Below are positions 48,786 through 60,580 of a stretch of DNA of 64,000 bases, piece after piece (within the stretch, counting starts at the first letter, position 1; every line of letters starts with the position of its first letter). The stretch covers positions 27,570,690 to 27,634,689 of the forward strand of contig CM032118.1 of assembly GCA_018894105.1 (NCBI GenBank), read 5' to 3'. The notes below the pieces were generated by a model. The model saw nothing but the letters and a program-made list of their open reading frames with translations, had not been told where the DNA came from and made no database searches. A program made the translations under genes and the position numbers. This DNA comes from Jacaranda mimosifolia. Taxonomy: Eukaryota; Streptophyta; Magnoliopsida; Lamiales; Bignoniaceae.

Positions 48786-50460
48786 TAGGGCTGTCAATTG
48801 AGCAAATTTTAATCTGAATTCGATTTGAATTTGATCCAATTATTTAGAATCTTTAACCATTCATAGATTCGACGGGTATAATCCAATTAAAAGAATTCGT
48901 AATCTAATATAAATAGGGCGAATATGGATATGGTTCGATCCGATCCATTAATAATTCAAATCCAAATATATTTATGGTATGATCGATACGCAGGAATGCA
49001 ATGGAATGAAATGATCATTTCCAAGTCTATTCCTACACCCATGCTTGGTACAATTTAAAAATGAAAATCCTCATTTTCATAGGAATTCCCATTCCTAAAA
49101 GCATGGGTTTAGCCATTCCTTCCCTTCCCCATATGTCTATTCTCAATCTATCAGGAATTAACTTATTTTTGTACTTGACAAAATTATCCTCTAATATAAA
49201 GAGTTCTAAACCATCACAAATACTCTTGTATTGTTTTCGTCATGGTATATCTTGTCTACATAGATTTCTCCCACAATCTTCAAACTTTAATATAAGAAAA
49301 ATTAACCTAGTACTGCATCTCTTTTATTTTTGCCCAGAAAAAATTAATTTAAATATAGATGAATCATAATCTTTGTCATACATTTTTATGAAATAAAAAA
49401 ATTAAAGATTGTATGATAAAAACATAATTATAAGATGTAAAAAATCTATCAATAAAATATTTTATTTTAATAATTTTATACAAGAGGGTAATTTGATCTT
49501 TTAGAATACTTTCATTCCATTTTTATTTATCATTGTTAAATACCAATCATGATATTGGAATCAAGGAAGGAAGGACGATTTCATTCTTTTCTCATTCTTT
49601 ATCATACCAAACATAGGATAATTTATACTATCAGTATTCTTTTCCCATGTTCATTTCATTCCTAAAACCATTTCATTCCCTCCTATTTCTATTCCTACAT
49701 ACCAATTGCTACCTTAGTATTATACATATGTATACATAGGGTCCTACTCCTATAGCAATACCAAAGTGGATATTTGGATGAATGAAGTAATGAACTCCTA
49801 TACAATATATCAAATCAGGTGTTTTTCATATAAATTATTAGATTTTGAACTTATTTATATCATAATTACATCACTTATTTCTTTATTTTTATAATAGAAA
49901 ATGATGCGGGAAGAATAATGAGTAGGAGCAGAATACCATGATACAGCAAAAAATGCAATGTAAATCTCGATTTGATCAAAATGAATTTCTTTTTTATTGA
50001 AATTTGAATCTATAATTATTAATTAGTTAATTGAAGAATCAAATATAACTATGTATTTATAATGCCAAATAAGCACTATTATCAACAAGAGAACCTAAAA
50101 TGCAATGATTTGGTGAATGAATGTGATTAACTTAAATTGTATTATTGCTTTTAAGTGATTAATAGACATGAAAATTTATTCATTAATCTGTTGTGTATTT
50201 TTTTAAGGATGATTGTTTTGAATTTGGATTCCACTAAATTTTTAGAAAATAAGTATATGATGATTTTGAGATTATTTGAATTTGAATTTTTTGGATATCC
50301 GACAGATACCCAACTTTTATTTGGATTTGGATATGGTTGTACCAACTACAAATCCTATAGGACCTCAAATCGAATTTGAATATGGCATATTATTTTTGAA
50401 TTTGGATTTGAATTCGAATTCAACATAATTCAATTCGAATCCGATCCACCGATAGCCCTA
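48786..50460. mobile_element. hAT-like non-autonomous element
   Basis: 1675 bp flanked by an 8-bp duplication, GATCATGG (48778-48785) and GACCATGG (50461-50468), with one mismatch. The left terminus TAGGGCTGTCAAT pairs with the reversed right terminus TAGGGCTATCGGT. Subterminal regions are rich in TTCGAATT/GAATTTGAAT words. No transposase. It hosts a second element at 48975-49713. Confidence 0.75.
48975..49713. mobile_element. PIF/Harbinger-like MITE nested in the hAT-like element
   Basis: About 739 bp between TTA (48972-48974) and TTA (49714-49716), the target size and sequence preferred by Harbinger elements. The left terminus TGGTATGATCGATACGCAGG aligns with the reversed right terminus AGGTAGCAATTGGTATGTAGG with small gaps. 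The interior is full of GGAATG/CATTCC words. The 102-codon ORF at 49061 has no recognisable domain. Confidence 0.45.
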
Positions 50461-50468
50461 GACCATGG

Positions 50469-51835
50469 GCTTCCAAGTGAGTTGGGCCTACCAAATAACA
50501 AATGGTTTATGGCACTAGATTAGGACATAAAATGAGAGTAACAAAATAGTTGGAAAAACAATGGATGGAAAATACTTTGTGTACATATTAATATAAAACA
50601 TATATAATATAAAAATTTTATTATATATTTGTAGCTAAAATTTGAAGTCTACAAAAGGAGTCTTATTTTTTTTTTTTTAACAAAACAAAAAATAGGTGAT
50701 AAATTACGCAGACTATTGTGTGCAGAAATTTTATATTTGATGTGTTTCAAAAAACAACACCATTGGTGGAAACTTTGAGATAGGACGAAAGGTTATGGCT
50801 GCAAAAGAAGAAAAAATTCTACTCCACATCAAGTCTTGTTAAACCATCGAATGATACCAAAACACATCAAAAAATAATTTTTTAATTAAAAAATGATCAA
50901 ATTAGGCTATCCAGCCAAATTATAGTTAAACCAACCTTCTTCTTAATTGGAATACCAACACCCATTTAGAAACAGGATAAATTTTAGGAACAATCACAAA
51001 TTTTAGAGGAAAAATTAATGATCAGTAATAAGTCATAATATGTTATTCAAAATAAGATATCCTCCATTTCACAAATTAATATTGAAAAATTGGAGAAACT
51101 TTTTGGTCAAGAACTATATAGCAGATACACACCAATTTCTTTTTATATTTGTCAATTAAATGAAAATTTTGCTAACAAAAAAATTATTATTTGATTAAGT
51201 AGAACAACTTTGTCAATTAAAGAAGTAAAGTATGTTTGCATTAGCTCTCTGTTTTCAGAGGATTAGAGCACTTTTTTGCTTAGTTTCGATGTAGTTTGTT
51301 CATCTTTTAAAGAAATTATGATCGCAAACTTTTGTTTTTTAGCTTTAGCATCATCTCATATCCCGTTCCTGTGTCTTTACTTATATAAAAGAGACATGAA
51401 CTATTTTCTCATGATCATCTGATGAGGCAAACTCCCAACGTTCATTGTCTACTTTAATTTCAAAAAATAAAAAAGAAAAAAAGAAAAGTTCACTAGCAAA
51501 AAAAAATAGTGTTAGTTTCCAAAAGTTATCATTGATATACTTTCTCCCATGAGATAAAAGAATATATCCCAAACTTTTTTTCCCTTTACACATCGGCAAA
51601 CATTATATTATCATTGAACTTTAGAAGCACAACTTCTATTGAATAATATTGATAATTGCATTAAGTGTACAAAATGTTCAAAGGCGCTCAAGATGTTTGT
51701 TACTATGTGTCAACTTGTTTGCAGTAAAAAGGGTCACTTCTGAAAAATAATCAACGATCATTTTACTTATCCAAAAATAAAAGTCTTTAATGAAACTTTA
51801 GAATTCACATTTTCCTTATTCAAAGTAAATTACTC
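50469..51835. other. AT-rich intergenic stretch
   Basis: Nothing recognisable beyond homopolymer runs. Confidence 0.5.
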
Positions 51836-52470
51836 TGATGCATCCCACGCTTAACATTGGGGTCGACCTCCTGACCTCGCCCGCATGAGCAAAGCTGAAG
51901 CCGATCTTCGAGTTGATAAATTTGATCCCGTGAATGTCGATGGCAATCCAGATGGTCGGAGGTTGGGTACCAACTCCGTACCAAAGATGACGTAAGAGGA
52001 GATTCATCGCTGCATTTAATCTTGTCCCCTCTAAAATGCCCTCCGCATTAAATACAGGAACACACACCACACAACCCCAGTGTACTATACATTAGAATTA
52101 CATCATTCTAGTCGGAAGAAGCAAAAAGACCATAACTGCCCCTTGGGCTAAGACTTAGATGATTGAGGGGCGTGGTAAAAAGGTAAACTCAACCCTGATG
52201 AGCAAGACTATAAATCTCCATATCAAAACCTAGGTCCAGGTACACAACATACACACACAAAAAGGTCTTTTACTACATGTTCTCTCTCAAATTAGCTTGC
52301 TACTGACTTAAGCATCAGGGGCCATAGCCGAGAGCTCCTCAACTAACTTAATGTGTGCTGTGTTGCAGGTCAACCCACCCAACTCGAAGGAGATTCTCAA
52401 TCCCATGAGATCCAACATCATCAAACTCAATCTAAAACTATCAATTGTATTTAATAATTTAAGAATGATA
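51836..52470 (+). repeat. Gypsy-type LTR-like remnant
   Basis: This block is GC-richer than its surroundings. It includes CTATAAATCTCCAT (about 52208), then TTCTCTCTCAAATTAGCTTG, TACTGACTTAAGCATCAGGG, GCCGAGAGCTCC and GTTGCAGGTCAACCCACC. That series resembles the R-U5 part of LTRs in Tat/Retand-type gypsy elements. No partner LTR is present. The next element is inserted just to its right. Confidence 0.4.
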
Positions 52471-52475
52471 ATATC

Positions 52476-52939
52476 TGATACGGGAGATAGAGAGAATTTT
52501 GGTTGGAGTTATCCTTTGGAAAATATTCCACATATGGGAAATATTTCAATCTTATCATTTAGATAATAAGTTTTATCTTTTAGATTCTTTTCTTTCTGGA
52601 TAAATGTTAGATTTTAAATTTTATTATCTTTTAGAGAGTTAGGTGTTATTTTATATTATCTTTTAGGGAAGTAGGAGTTCTAGAGATAAGCATGAATTAG
52701 TTATATTCCTATCAGTTATAGAATTAGGATTCTTTGAGAGGTCTATAAATAGGTTCACATATGTAGTTTGTCAAAAACAATTTGAGCAATAGATTTCTTT
52801 AGTTTTCTCTCTATGAGAAAGTTCTTTTACTTTGTTTTGAGGCTTTTCGTGTACAGACTTTCTTTTATTCAAATTATTCATGCCATAACTTGGTTTTCTT
52901 TTCTTTTTTCTTTTCTCCCAAATTTTACCCACTGTATCA
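52476..52939 (+). repeat. 5' LTR of the TR-GAG-like gypsy element
   Basis: 464 bp, with a TATAAATAGG box near 52743. It matches 55169-55650. Confidence 0.9.
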
Positions 52940-52972
52940 GTTTGGCATCGGAATAGGGTTTGACCTTTCTTG

Positions 52973-55150
52973 ATGGCTAATGCAGGAATAACTGGTGGTT
53001 CACATAACAACCAAATGGTTGGTGGAGATCAGGCTTCCATAACTCTCAAGGAGGAGAATTGTGCATTGAGAGAATCCTTTGATCGTAAATTGAAGAAGAT
53101 GAATTTGCATTTGGATGCTCTCAGCACAGACAGGAGGCCAAGGTATGAAGCTTGGAATTTGCCCAAGTACCACGACTAGTTAGATGTGATCATATTCGTC
53201 AATTTTATCAATACGCCAATGTTGAAGATTTAGAAGAGGAAGAATATGAAGATATTACGATGTTTAATATGGGATGAGGAAATCAACAGGATCAAATCTA
53301 ATGCCTTGCTAGATATGAAGACTTTCGCCTAAATATAGATCTCCCATACTTTAATGGCAATCTAAATGTTGAAGAATTTATGAATTGGCTTGCAGAAGTA
53401 GATATATTCATTATTTGAATATTCCTAAGGAGTGTAGAGTCAAATTAGTAGCCTACAAGATAAAGGGAGCTACCTCTGCTTAGTAGGAACGTCTACAAGA
53501 TGCAAAGAGATGTGAAGGTAAAGAAGGAGTCCAAATATGGTATCGAATAAAGCAATTATTGAAGGCTCAATTTCTACCCTAGAGATTATGAACAGTATCT
53601 ATTCTTGCAATTTCAACAATTTCACCAAGGAGATAGATCGGTGCATGAATACACCACAGAGTTCTTGCGGTTTGCTAAGCAAAACAACCTAATGCAGTCG
53701 GATAGTTAACAAATGACAAGGTACCTCAATGGTTTGAAGCCTGCAATTCAAGACAAGATTGGTGTGCAGATGTTAGCAAATATCTCTGAAGCATGAAATA
53801 TGGCACTAAAAGCTAAGATAATGATATAAGGCAAAAAGATGGAATACTCTAAGAGGAATCAACTTTGGTCTACATCGGCAATCACAAAATAAAAGACATC
53901 AACTTATAATTCGCAAAGATAAATGGAGGAAACGGCATATGACAAAGCAGTAGGTAAGACGTTGGAGGTGATTGAGATAAAGATATAGATGTAGAAGAAC
54001 CCATACACTAAACCAATTCTTGAAAAGTGCTACCACTGTAATCAACTTGGACACCGCTGTAATGATTGTCCAAGAAGAAAAGATATCAACATCATAGAGC
54101 ATGGTGATTTTAGAGAAGAACTTGAAGATGGAGGCAAAGTGATATGCAAACCCGATAGTAATGATGATGGAGAATATTTAGAGCATGGCTGAACTTTTAT
54201 GGTCCAAAAAATGGTGCTGGCACCGAAGAGAAAAGACATAGCTCATTGCCACCAACTTTTTCGGACTAGATACCCCATTAATGGTAGCATCTGTGACTTA
54301 ATTATTGATAGTAGCAATTAGAAGGACATTATTGGGAAGAAAATAATTGAAAAGCTGCAACTACTGATGGAGAAGCATTCAAATCCTTACAGCATTGCGT
54401 GGATCAAGGCTGTGGGGAACATTCAAGTGACAGAATGCTGCAAAGTTCCATTCCTAATTGAGAAGTGTAAAGATGAAGTGCATCATGATGTGGTAGATAT
54501 GGATGATTGTCATTTACTATTTGGTAATCTTGGTAGTTTGACAAGAATGCGCATCATTTTGGATGAGAGAAAATATACAAATTGGAGACAAATGGAGCGA
54601 AGATGATCTTGTTGTAGCTGACTAAGACGTCTGAGGCCAAAACTTCTAGAATGGAAGGTAAATCTTTCCTAATACTAGCTCAATCAAAGAAGAAGCTTGA
54701 AGCTGCCTGTAGAGAGACTCAACTAGTTCATTGCTTAGCAGTAAAGGGAGTCTTGATTGCTATAAAAGATTCGCTAGAGAAATAATTTCTTGAAGGCATA
54801 CACTTGTTATTTGAAGAGAAGGATATTATACATAAGTAGTTGCCATCAAAATGGCCATCAATTCAGATGTTCAATCAAAGGTCAAGTAGAAACTTGAAGA
54901 AGCTAGTACCAAGTAGTTGCCAATAAACATGGAAGCTTCCTAATTTTTGAAGAAGGCTTCCTAAAAAAGATTCTCAGTTGTTACTTACAAGAAGTTGCAA
55001 CCAAGAAGTTTGTGCCTTGTAACATGTTGAAGAAAATCAATGAACATGATTGTGGTGGAATTGCCAAAGAATATGTTAATCTTTATCCTAATCATCCATC
55101 CGATAAGCTTTTGTGTTAGAAAGATGTTGATAACTCGAGGACTAGTTATT
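52973..55150 (+). pseudogene. Gypsy gag and aspartic protease, RT onward deleted
   Basis: Starts at the ATG at 52973 (M-A-N-A-G-I-T-G-G). Gag features in order: FNGNLNVEEFMNWLAEVD (about 53350), IPKECRVKLVAYKIKG, then a capsid stretch with frameshifts to about 53800. The CCHC knuckle CYHCNQLGHRCNDC is at 54028-54069. The protease region reads IIDSSN near 54304-54321, where DSGS is usual, then GKKIIEKLQLLMEKHSNPY and VVDMDDCHLLFG. A linker resembling the protease-RT junction follows to about 54870 (LPSKWPSIQ), after which RT, RNase H and most of integrase are absent. Several stops break the frame. Confidence 0.8.
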
Positions 55151-55168
55151 TTCTTACGAGAGGGAGAA

Positions 55169-55650
55169 TGATACGGAAGATAGAGAGAATTTTGGTTGGA
55201 GTTATCTTCTGGAAGATATTTCACATACGGAAAATATTTTATTCTTATCATTTAGATAATAAGTTTTATCTTTTAGATTCTTTTCTTTCTAGATAAATGT
55301 TAGATTTTAAATTTTATTGTCTTTTAGGAGTTAGATATTATTTTATATTATCTTTTAGAGAGTTAGGTGTTATTTTATATTATTTTTTAGGGAGCTAGGA
55401 GTTTTAGAGATAAGCATGAATTAGTCATATTCCTATTAGTTATAGAATTAGGATTCTTTGATAGGCCTATAAATAGGCTTACATATGTAGTTTGTCAAAA
55501 ACAACTTGAGCAATAGATTTCTTTAGTTTTCTCTCTATGATAAAATTATTTTGCTTTGTTTGAGGCTTGTCTTGTACATACTTTCTTTTATTGAAGTTAT
55601 TTGTGCAATAGCTTGATTTTCTTTTATCCCAGATTTTACCCGCTGCATCA
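55169..55650 (+). repeat. 3' LTR of the TR-GAG-like gypsy element
   Basis: 482 bp. It carries an internal extra copy of a TTAGATATTATTTTATATTATC-like stretch relative to the 5' LTR (55333-55382 region), which explains most of the length difference. Confidence 0.9.
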
Positions 55651-55655
55651 ATATC

Positions 55656-58256
55656 TGGAAAACAAGTAAGTCTCAAATCACATAGTTGGTATGTTTTAGT
55701 AGCAACGTCTGCAAATGATTGAAAAAATAGTGTTCAATAAATTGATGGACAATATACGGGACTTAGTGTCTAAGAAGGCTACATGTATCTTCATGAAGGG
55801 CTCGTATTTTGTGTTGCACTATCAAGGCACTATTTTATGAATTAGGCGCTAGTGTGATTCTGCATGAGCTCGATCAAGAAGCGAGAAGGAGGAAAATGGA
55901 GTCGGATTTGAGAGGGATGAGATGTAACTAAGGCTTCATGGATCCTACACAAAATAAATTAAAAGATTTATCAGGACAATAGATTATTCTATTTCAAACA
56001 AATATAAATAGATAAAGTTATGAGGAAAAAAGTTAATGATACTTGAATTATTAACTTGATTAAATTCTTGCATCATACTCATAACTGATTGAGAATTGTG
56101 CATTGTCCTAGTGAAACTAGGACACTGATTAAGCAACAACCTAAGATATGTCCCACTAGAATATACATTTAAATATTTTACTTTTTTTTTTTTTTTTCAT
56201 AAGATCCCCTCATAGTAGAATAATTTATGAAGAAAATATGATTCAATAATACAACATTTAACACTTGCAAACAATATGAATTTTTGATGGCTTTGACAAG
56301 TTTTGGGTTTGTGACTTAACATTAGTAATGGAACTTGAATTATGATTCACATCAGGAAATATGCCATTGATCTAAGAGATAATGAAATGAAATATAAATT
56401 AAAGCGATTAGTATAGTGCACCATAATTGAAGGATTGAAGGAATGAAGATTAAATTGCACTTTAATATAAGGGGTAAATAGTAGACACTTACCAAACCTA
56501 TAAGGTCATTTGTACTTTGCCTTCAAATATTGTAATTGTGTGGAACGATTATCCATTATTTGCTAAATGTACTCAAACACCCCATGCTCCAACTTTTCAA
56601 TGATATATTTTAAAGATGTTGCATTTTGCGCCTTGATACTTTAAAAAATTTACATTTAGCCACCTAAAATACTTTAAAATGTTACTTTTTGCATTAAATT
56701 CTTACTCTAGTGGAATAAAGTGAAATGTTTTTTCCCAAAAATTGCTATAGTATATTATTTAACTGTCAATGTATCACTAATGCAGTCAGTTTGAGTGTTC
56801 TTAAAAGTATAAACCAACTTAATGGTTAAAATTTTCCTAACTCAATGTGTGTGAGATAATTAGAAGTTATATTACCAAATCATTGTTATAGTATTCTTAT
56901 ACTTGTGCGTATTAAGTAGTTTGAGGTTTTAATTCGAATAGGAATAAAATAGGTGACACTACTTGTACCAATATTGATAGCAAATAATGTAGATCTTGAT
57001 AATTTATTTTAATATCAATTAGTTGGTCACATCATTTAACCATATATAATTTATGTATTCCTTTTCGTTGTGAGATTCTAGAGAGGAAAAGAAAGCAGTG
57101 CCTTACACGGATGAAACACATGATGTAGATGCGTATTTGAAGAAAATTTCCCATGTTAAGTGTCAACGATATAAAAACGCGACATTAGTCAATTGTTTAA
57201 ATAGTACAATCTTGATATTTACATATGTGAAATATATGATCTAAATACAAATAGTTTCATTATGTACATGTGTGTAACACAACTATTACATTAGCAGTAA
57301 AAAAAGTGATCCTTGTATTCATTGTCTTTTAGATAGAACTACTGGTTAATAGTTTGTAGATCTCAACTTGTAACTTATTTATAGTATCACTCTTACATTA
57401 TAGTTATGAGCAATTACTATGTATCTATCAATCAACATCTTCTAGTAGTTCTATAAAAATGCCAGCCAACCATCTCCTATCCCATCCCACAAAAAACATC
57501 ATCTCATACAAATATCTCTTCACTTTGTAAGAAATGCACCAGCTGGAAATTTAATATGGTTATCGAACCAAATAGTTTAACATGATAAAAAATGGGATCA
57601 TCCAAGATTCTACCCTTTTCTTTTCCCGCAAGTATTAGGAATGACTTTCTTCATGCATGCCATTCTAGAGAACATAATTCATTTTTTTGTTTTTTGAATA
57701 AAATGATCGATCAAGCAGATTATTCATAAATAGATGAGATATCAATAAACAACGGCTATAAAAAAAGTTAATATATTGTCACCCAATTAATGACAAGCAT
57801 GGTCAAAACCCATGCATCATATCTTAGGCACCCGACCATGATTTTAACACAACAAAAACCAACTTTAGGGTACGGCTTAACAAAAAAACAAATATGCAAT
57901 TATACAGTTATCATTACAAATTGACTAGTTCAAGTTGATCGAATTAAATTTATTTTAGCGGTCTAATTTATTGTTATAAAATTTTAAATTATAAATCATA
58001 TAATTCAATTTATTAGTTATTAATGTAACTCAAAAATATAAAAATAAGTAAACGAATAAAAGAAATATTTTATAGCACGTTGCAATGTAATAAACGATTA
58101 TTACTAAGAAAAGAAATAGTGGGAATTAACATAGTGAAAGTGATTTATTTTTTTTATAATTCTAATTAAAAAAATAAATTATGAAGATTACTTTCTTTTT
58201 TTTACTGTTAAAAGAATTTTATAAAAAACTAAATCTATAAATGCATTTATATATAA
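55656..58256. other. Intergenic stretch
   Basis: 2.6 kb without a convincing gene. ORFs are short and unrelated to known domains. It has a T-run at 56183-56198 and otherwise AT-rich unique-looking sequence. Confidence 0.5.
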
Positions 58257-58552
58257 TATTCAAACAGGGAAAATTGCACAACGCCCCTTGTAATATTCGG
58301 AATTGGCTGATAACCCTCTATGAAATAAAAATTAGAAAAAAACTCCCTATATTTTCTAAAATCATGCAATAAGCACCCCTGGGAAGGAAGGTGTCATTCA
58401 AGCGCGAGTGTCCGCGATTTGGCATGTATTTTTATGTGTAAAAAGGTGATCATACCCCTCACTTATCAGCTATTAGATTTTTTTTAAAGAAATCAACAGT
58501 CCAAATTAAATCATATAATATCTTTAAAAAAAATAAAAGAAATAAGTAATAT

Positions 58553-58617
58553 ATTATTATATATATATAATATAATAGATATATGTATAATATAATATAT
58601 ATATATATATATATAAT
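58553..58617. repeat. AT dinucleotide-rich tract
   Basis: Runs of TA/AT units with a few interruptions. They give spurious Tyr/Ile-rich ORFs on the minus strand. Confidence 0.85.
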
Positions 58618-58712
58618 AAATGTATATCCCACCCCACAAACCACCCCACCCCAACCCACCAGCTGCCATGGCAGCTAGCAATCGATGGCCATGGTAGCCA
58701 TGGCTGCTAGCA

Positions 58713-59360
58713 TTCCGACTAGACCTGGCAAAATTCAACCCATACCGTGGGTACCCAAAAAAATACGGGTAATAGGCTTTGTTTCTCCTACCCAAAAAAT
58801 TGCGGGTAATTTTACCCGTACCCAATTTACCCGCCATTTTTTGGCCCAACCCGCTGGTACCCATGGCTAACCTGTAAATATTTTTTTATTTATATATTAT
58901 ATATATATTTACATATAAATATTTTTAATCTAAATATTAATTTTTGATTCCATAAATTAAAAATTTATAGCAAATTAAATTAAATAATATTCTAAAACAA
59001 CTTGTTGTGCATATTCCTATGGATCCAACATCTTCTTCTACAAGAACAACAATGTTGATTAATATTTAAATTTTCAATTCAAATTTTTTTTGGCATGTAA
59101 TGGAATTTAAGTTTGAATTTTTGAATGTGATGTACTTTAAATTTGGTAGGCTTTGAATACTTAAGATATAACTTTTAAACTACAATATTATTAATATGCT
59201 TTAGATATTTGTTCAATTTAATATTTGAAATTTGTAATTTTTTTTTCTAGTTTTATTTAGTTAATATTTGAGTAACATTATGTTTACCATTAAATAATTA
59301 AAAAAAAAAAAATCACGGGTACCCGCGGGTTACTCGTTACCCATCCTCATGGGTATGTTA
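58713..59360. repeat. Partial hAT-like sequence with CCCGTACCC words
   Basis: ACTAGACCTGGCAAAATTCA at its left edge, then repeated GGGTACCC, TACGGGTAA and GCGGGTAATTTTACCCG words, and ACGGGTACCCGCGGGTTAC near 59315. This is the style of plant hAT deletion derivatives. The right terminus is not identifiable. Confidence 0.35.
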
Positions 59361-59566
59361 TATATAATATATTATATATAGCATATATTATATATAGTCA
59401 TATACAATATATATGTTATATATAATTTTATATATATATGCATATATATACATGTTATGATAAATTTATACATATGCATATAAGTATAAATAAAAATTAT
59501 ATTTTATATTTTTACAAATAATAAATATTAAATAATATTTATAATTATTTTATGTAACTATAATTA

Positions 59567-60000
59567 TATATTGTAACTATAAATAAAAAATATATTATTT
59601 AATTTTTATAAATATTATATATTTTATATTTTTACATATAATAAATATTACTTAATTTGAAATGAAGAAAAAAATTATATATATTGTATGTATAAATAAA
59701 AAACATATATGTTTATATTTATAGATGTACATATATTTTATATGTAACTATAAATAAAAAAAATATTATTTAGTTTTTATAAATATTTTATATTTTATAT
59801 TTTTACAAATAATAAATATTACTTAATTTGAAATGAAGAAAAAAATTATATATATTATATGTATAAATAAAAAACATATATGTTTATATTTATAGATGTA
59901 AATATATTTTATATGTAACTATAAATAAAAAATATATTATTTACTTTTTATAAATATTATGTATTATTTAATTTTAAAAGAATTAAGGAAAATTTTTATA
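59567..60000. repeat. 171-bp tandem repeat, about 2.5 copies
   Basis: The word GTAACTATAAATAAAAAA starts at 59573, 59744 and 59915, giving a period of 171 bp, with the sequence between copies nearly identical. It is very AT-rich. Confidence 0.85.
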
Positions 60001-60398
60001 TGGATATATGTGACATGTATAAATAAATAATATATAATATCTTTATAGATAAATTTATACATGTACATATATTATATAAGTGTAAAAATTATATTATATA
60101 CTTTTTCAAAATTATTATGCATAGACTTATATATGTATACAGATTATATATAAGTATAAATAGAAACAAATACCTTTTTTAAATTCATTTGAAATGTATA
60201 ATAAAATAATTTTATTTAAAAGTAATTTTGTCTTTTTACTATTCAATAAACATCAAACAACAATAAGAAGGTTGTTGGGTTAAGTGTGCAATGTTCAATT
60301 AAATATAGATATTTTTTTGTTAATTTTTATTTCATATGAAGTTATCAGCCAATTTCGAATATCACATAGCACTCTGTGCAATTTACCCTATTCAAATG

Positions 60399-60406
60399 TA
60401 TATAAG
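60399..60406 (+). promoter_or_regulatory. TATA-like box of the edge gene
   Basis: TATATAAG, 175 bp upstream of the ATG at 60581. It is followed by a C/T-rich leader (60520-60575), as is common in plant 5' untranslated regions. It begins one base after the target duplication of the MULE-like element. Confidence 0.5.
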
Positions 60407-60580
60407 TGTATCGGTTGCACCATAAATGGGAAAAAGTTTAATTATTGAACAACTAAATTTAAATATCAAGAAAAGCTTAAACCCAACTAAAAGTCAAACC
60501 TTCCTAGAACAGCACTTTACCATCTCTCATTACACTCAAAATCCGGTCTTCTCTCAATCTCCTTCAGAGTTTCTTTAGCC

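Larger units (their letters stand above)
52476..55650 (+). mobile_element. Gag-protease gypsy element (TR-GAG-like), 3.2 kb
   Basis: LTRs at 52476-52939 and 55169-55650 start TGATACGG and end TGTATCA/TGCATCA. A perfect 5-bp duplication ATATC flanks the element (52471-52475 and 55651-55655). TTTGGCATCGG follows the 5' LTR as a primer-site candidate, and GAGAGGGAGAA precedes the 3' LTR. The interior of about 2.2 kb encodes gag and protease only, then an abrupt end near the RT start. It is non-autonomous and depends on enzymes from a full-length relative. Confidence 0.9.
58266..60388. mobile_element. MULE-like non-autonomous element with about 50-bp inverted termini
   Basis: Left terminus GGGAAAATTGCACAACGCCC...TATTCGGAATTGGCTGATAA pairs with the reversed right terminus GGGTAAATTGCACAGAGTGC...TATTCGAAATTGGCTGATAA. 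The flanks are TATTCAAAC (58257-58265) and TATTCAAAT (60389-60397), a 9-bp duplication with one mismatch, the size typical of Mutator-like elements. No transposase. Inside are a partial hAT-like end, palindromic GC-rich bases and a 171-bp tandem repeat. Confidence 0.8.

Noticed and set aside
58459..58864. Tyr/Ile-rich and Gly-rich minus-strand ORFs
   Set aside because: Products of the AT dinucleotide tract and of the GC-rich palindromic bases in the MULE-like element.
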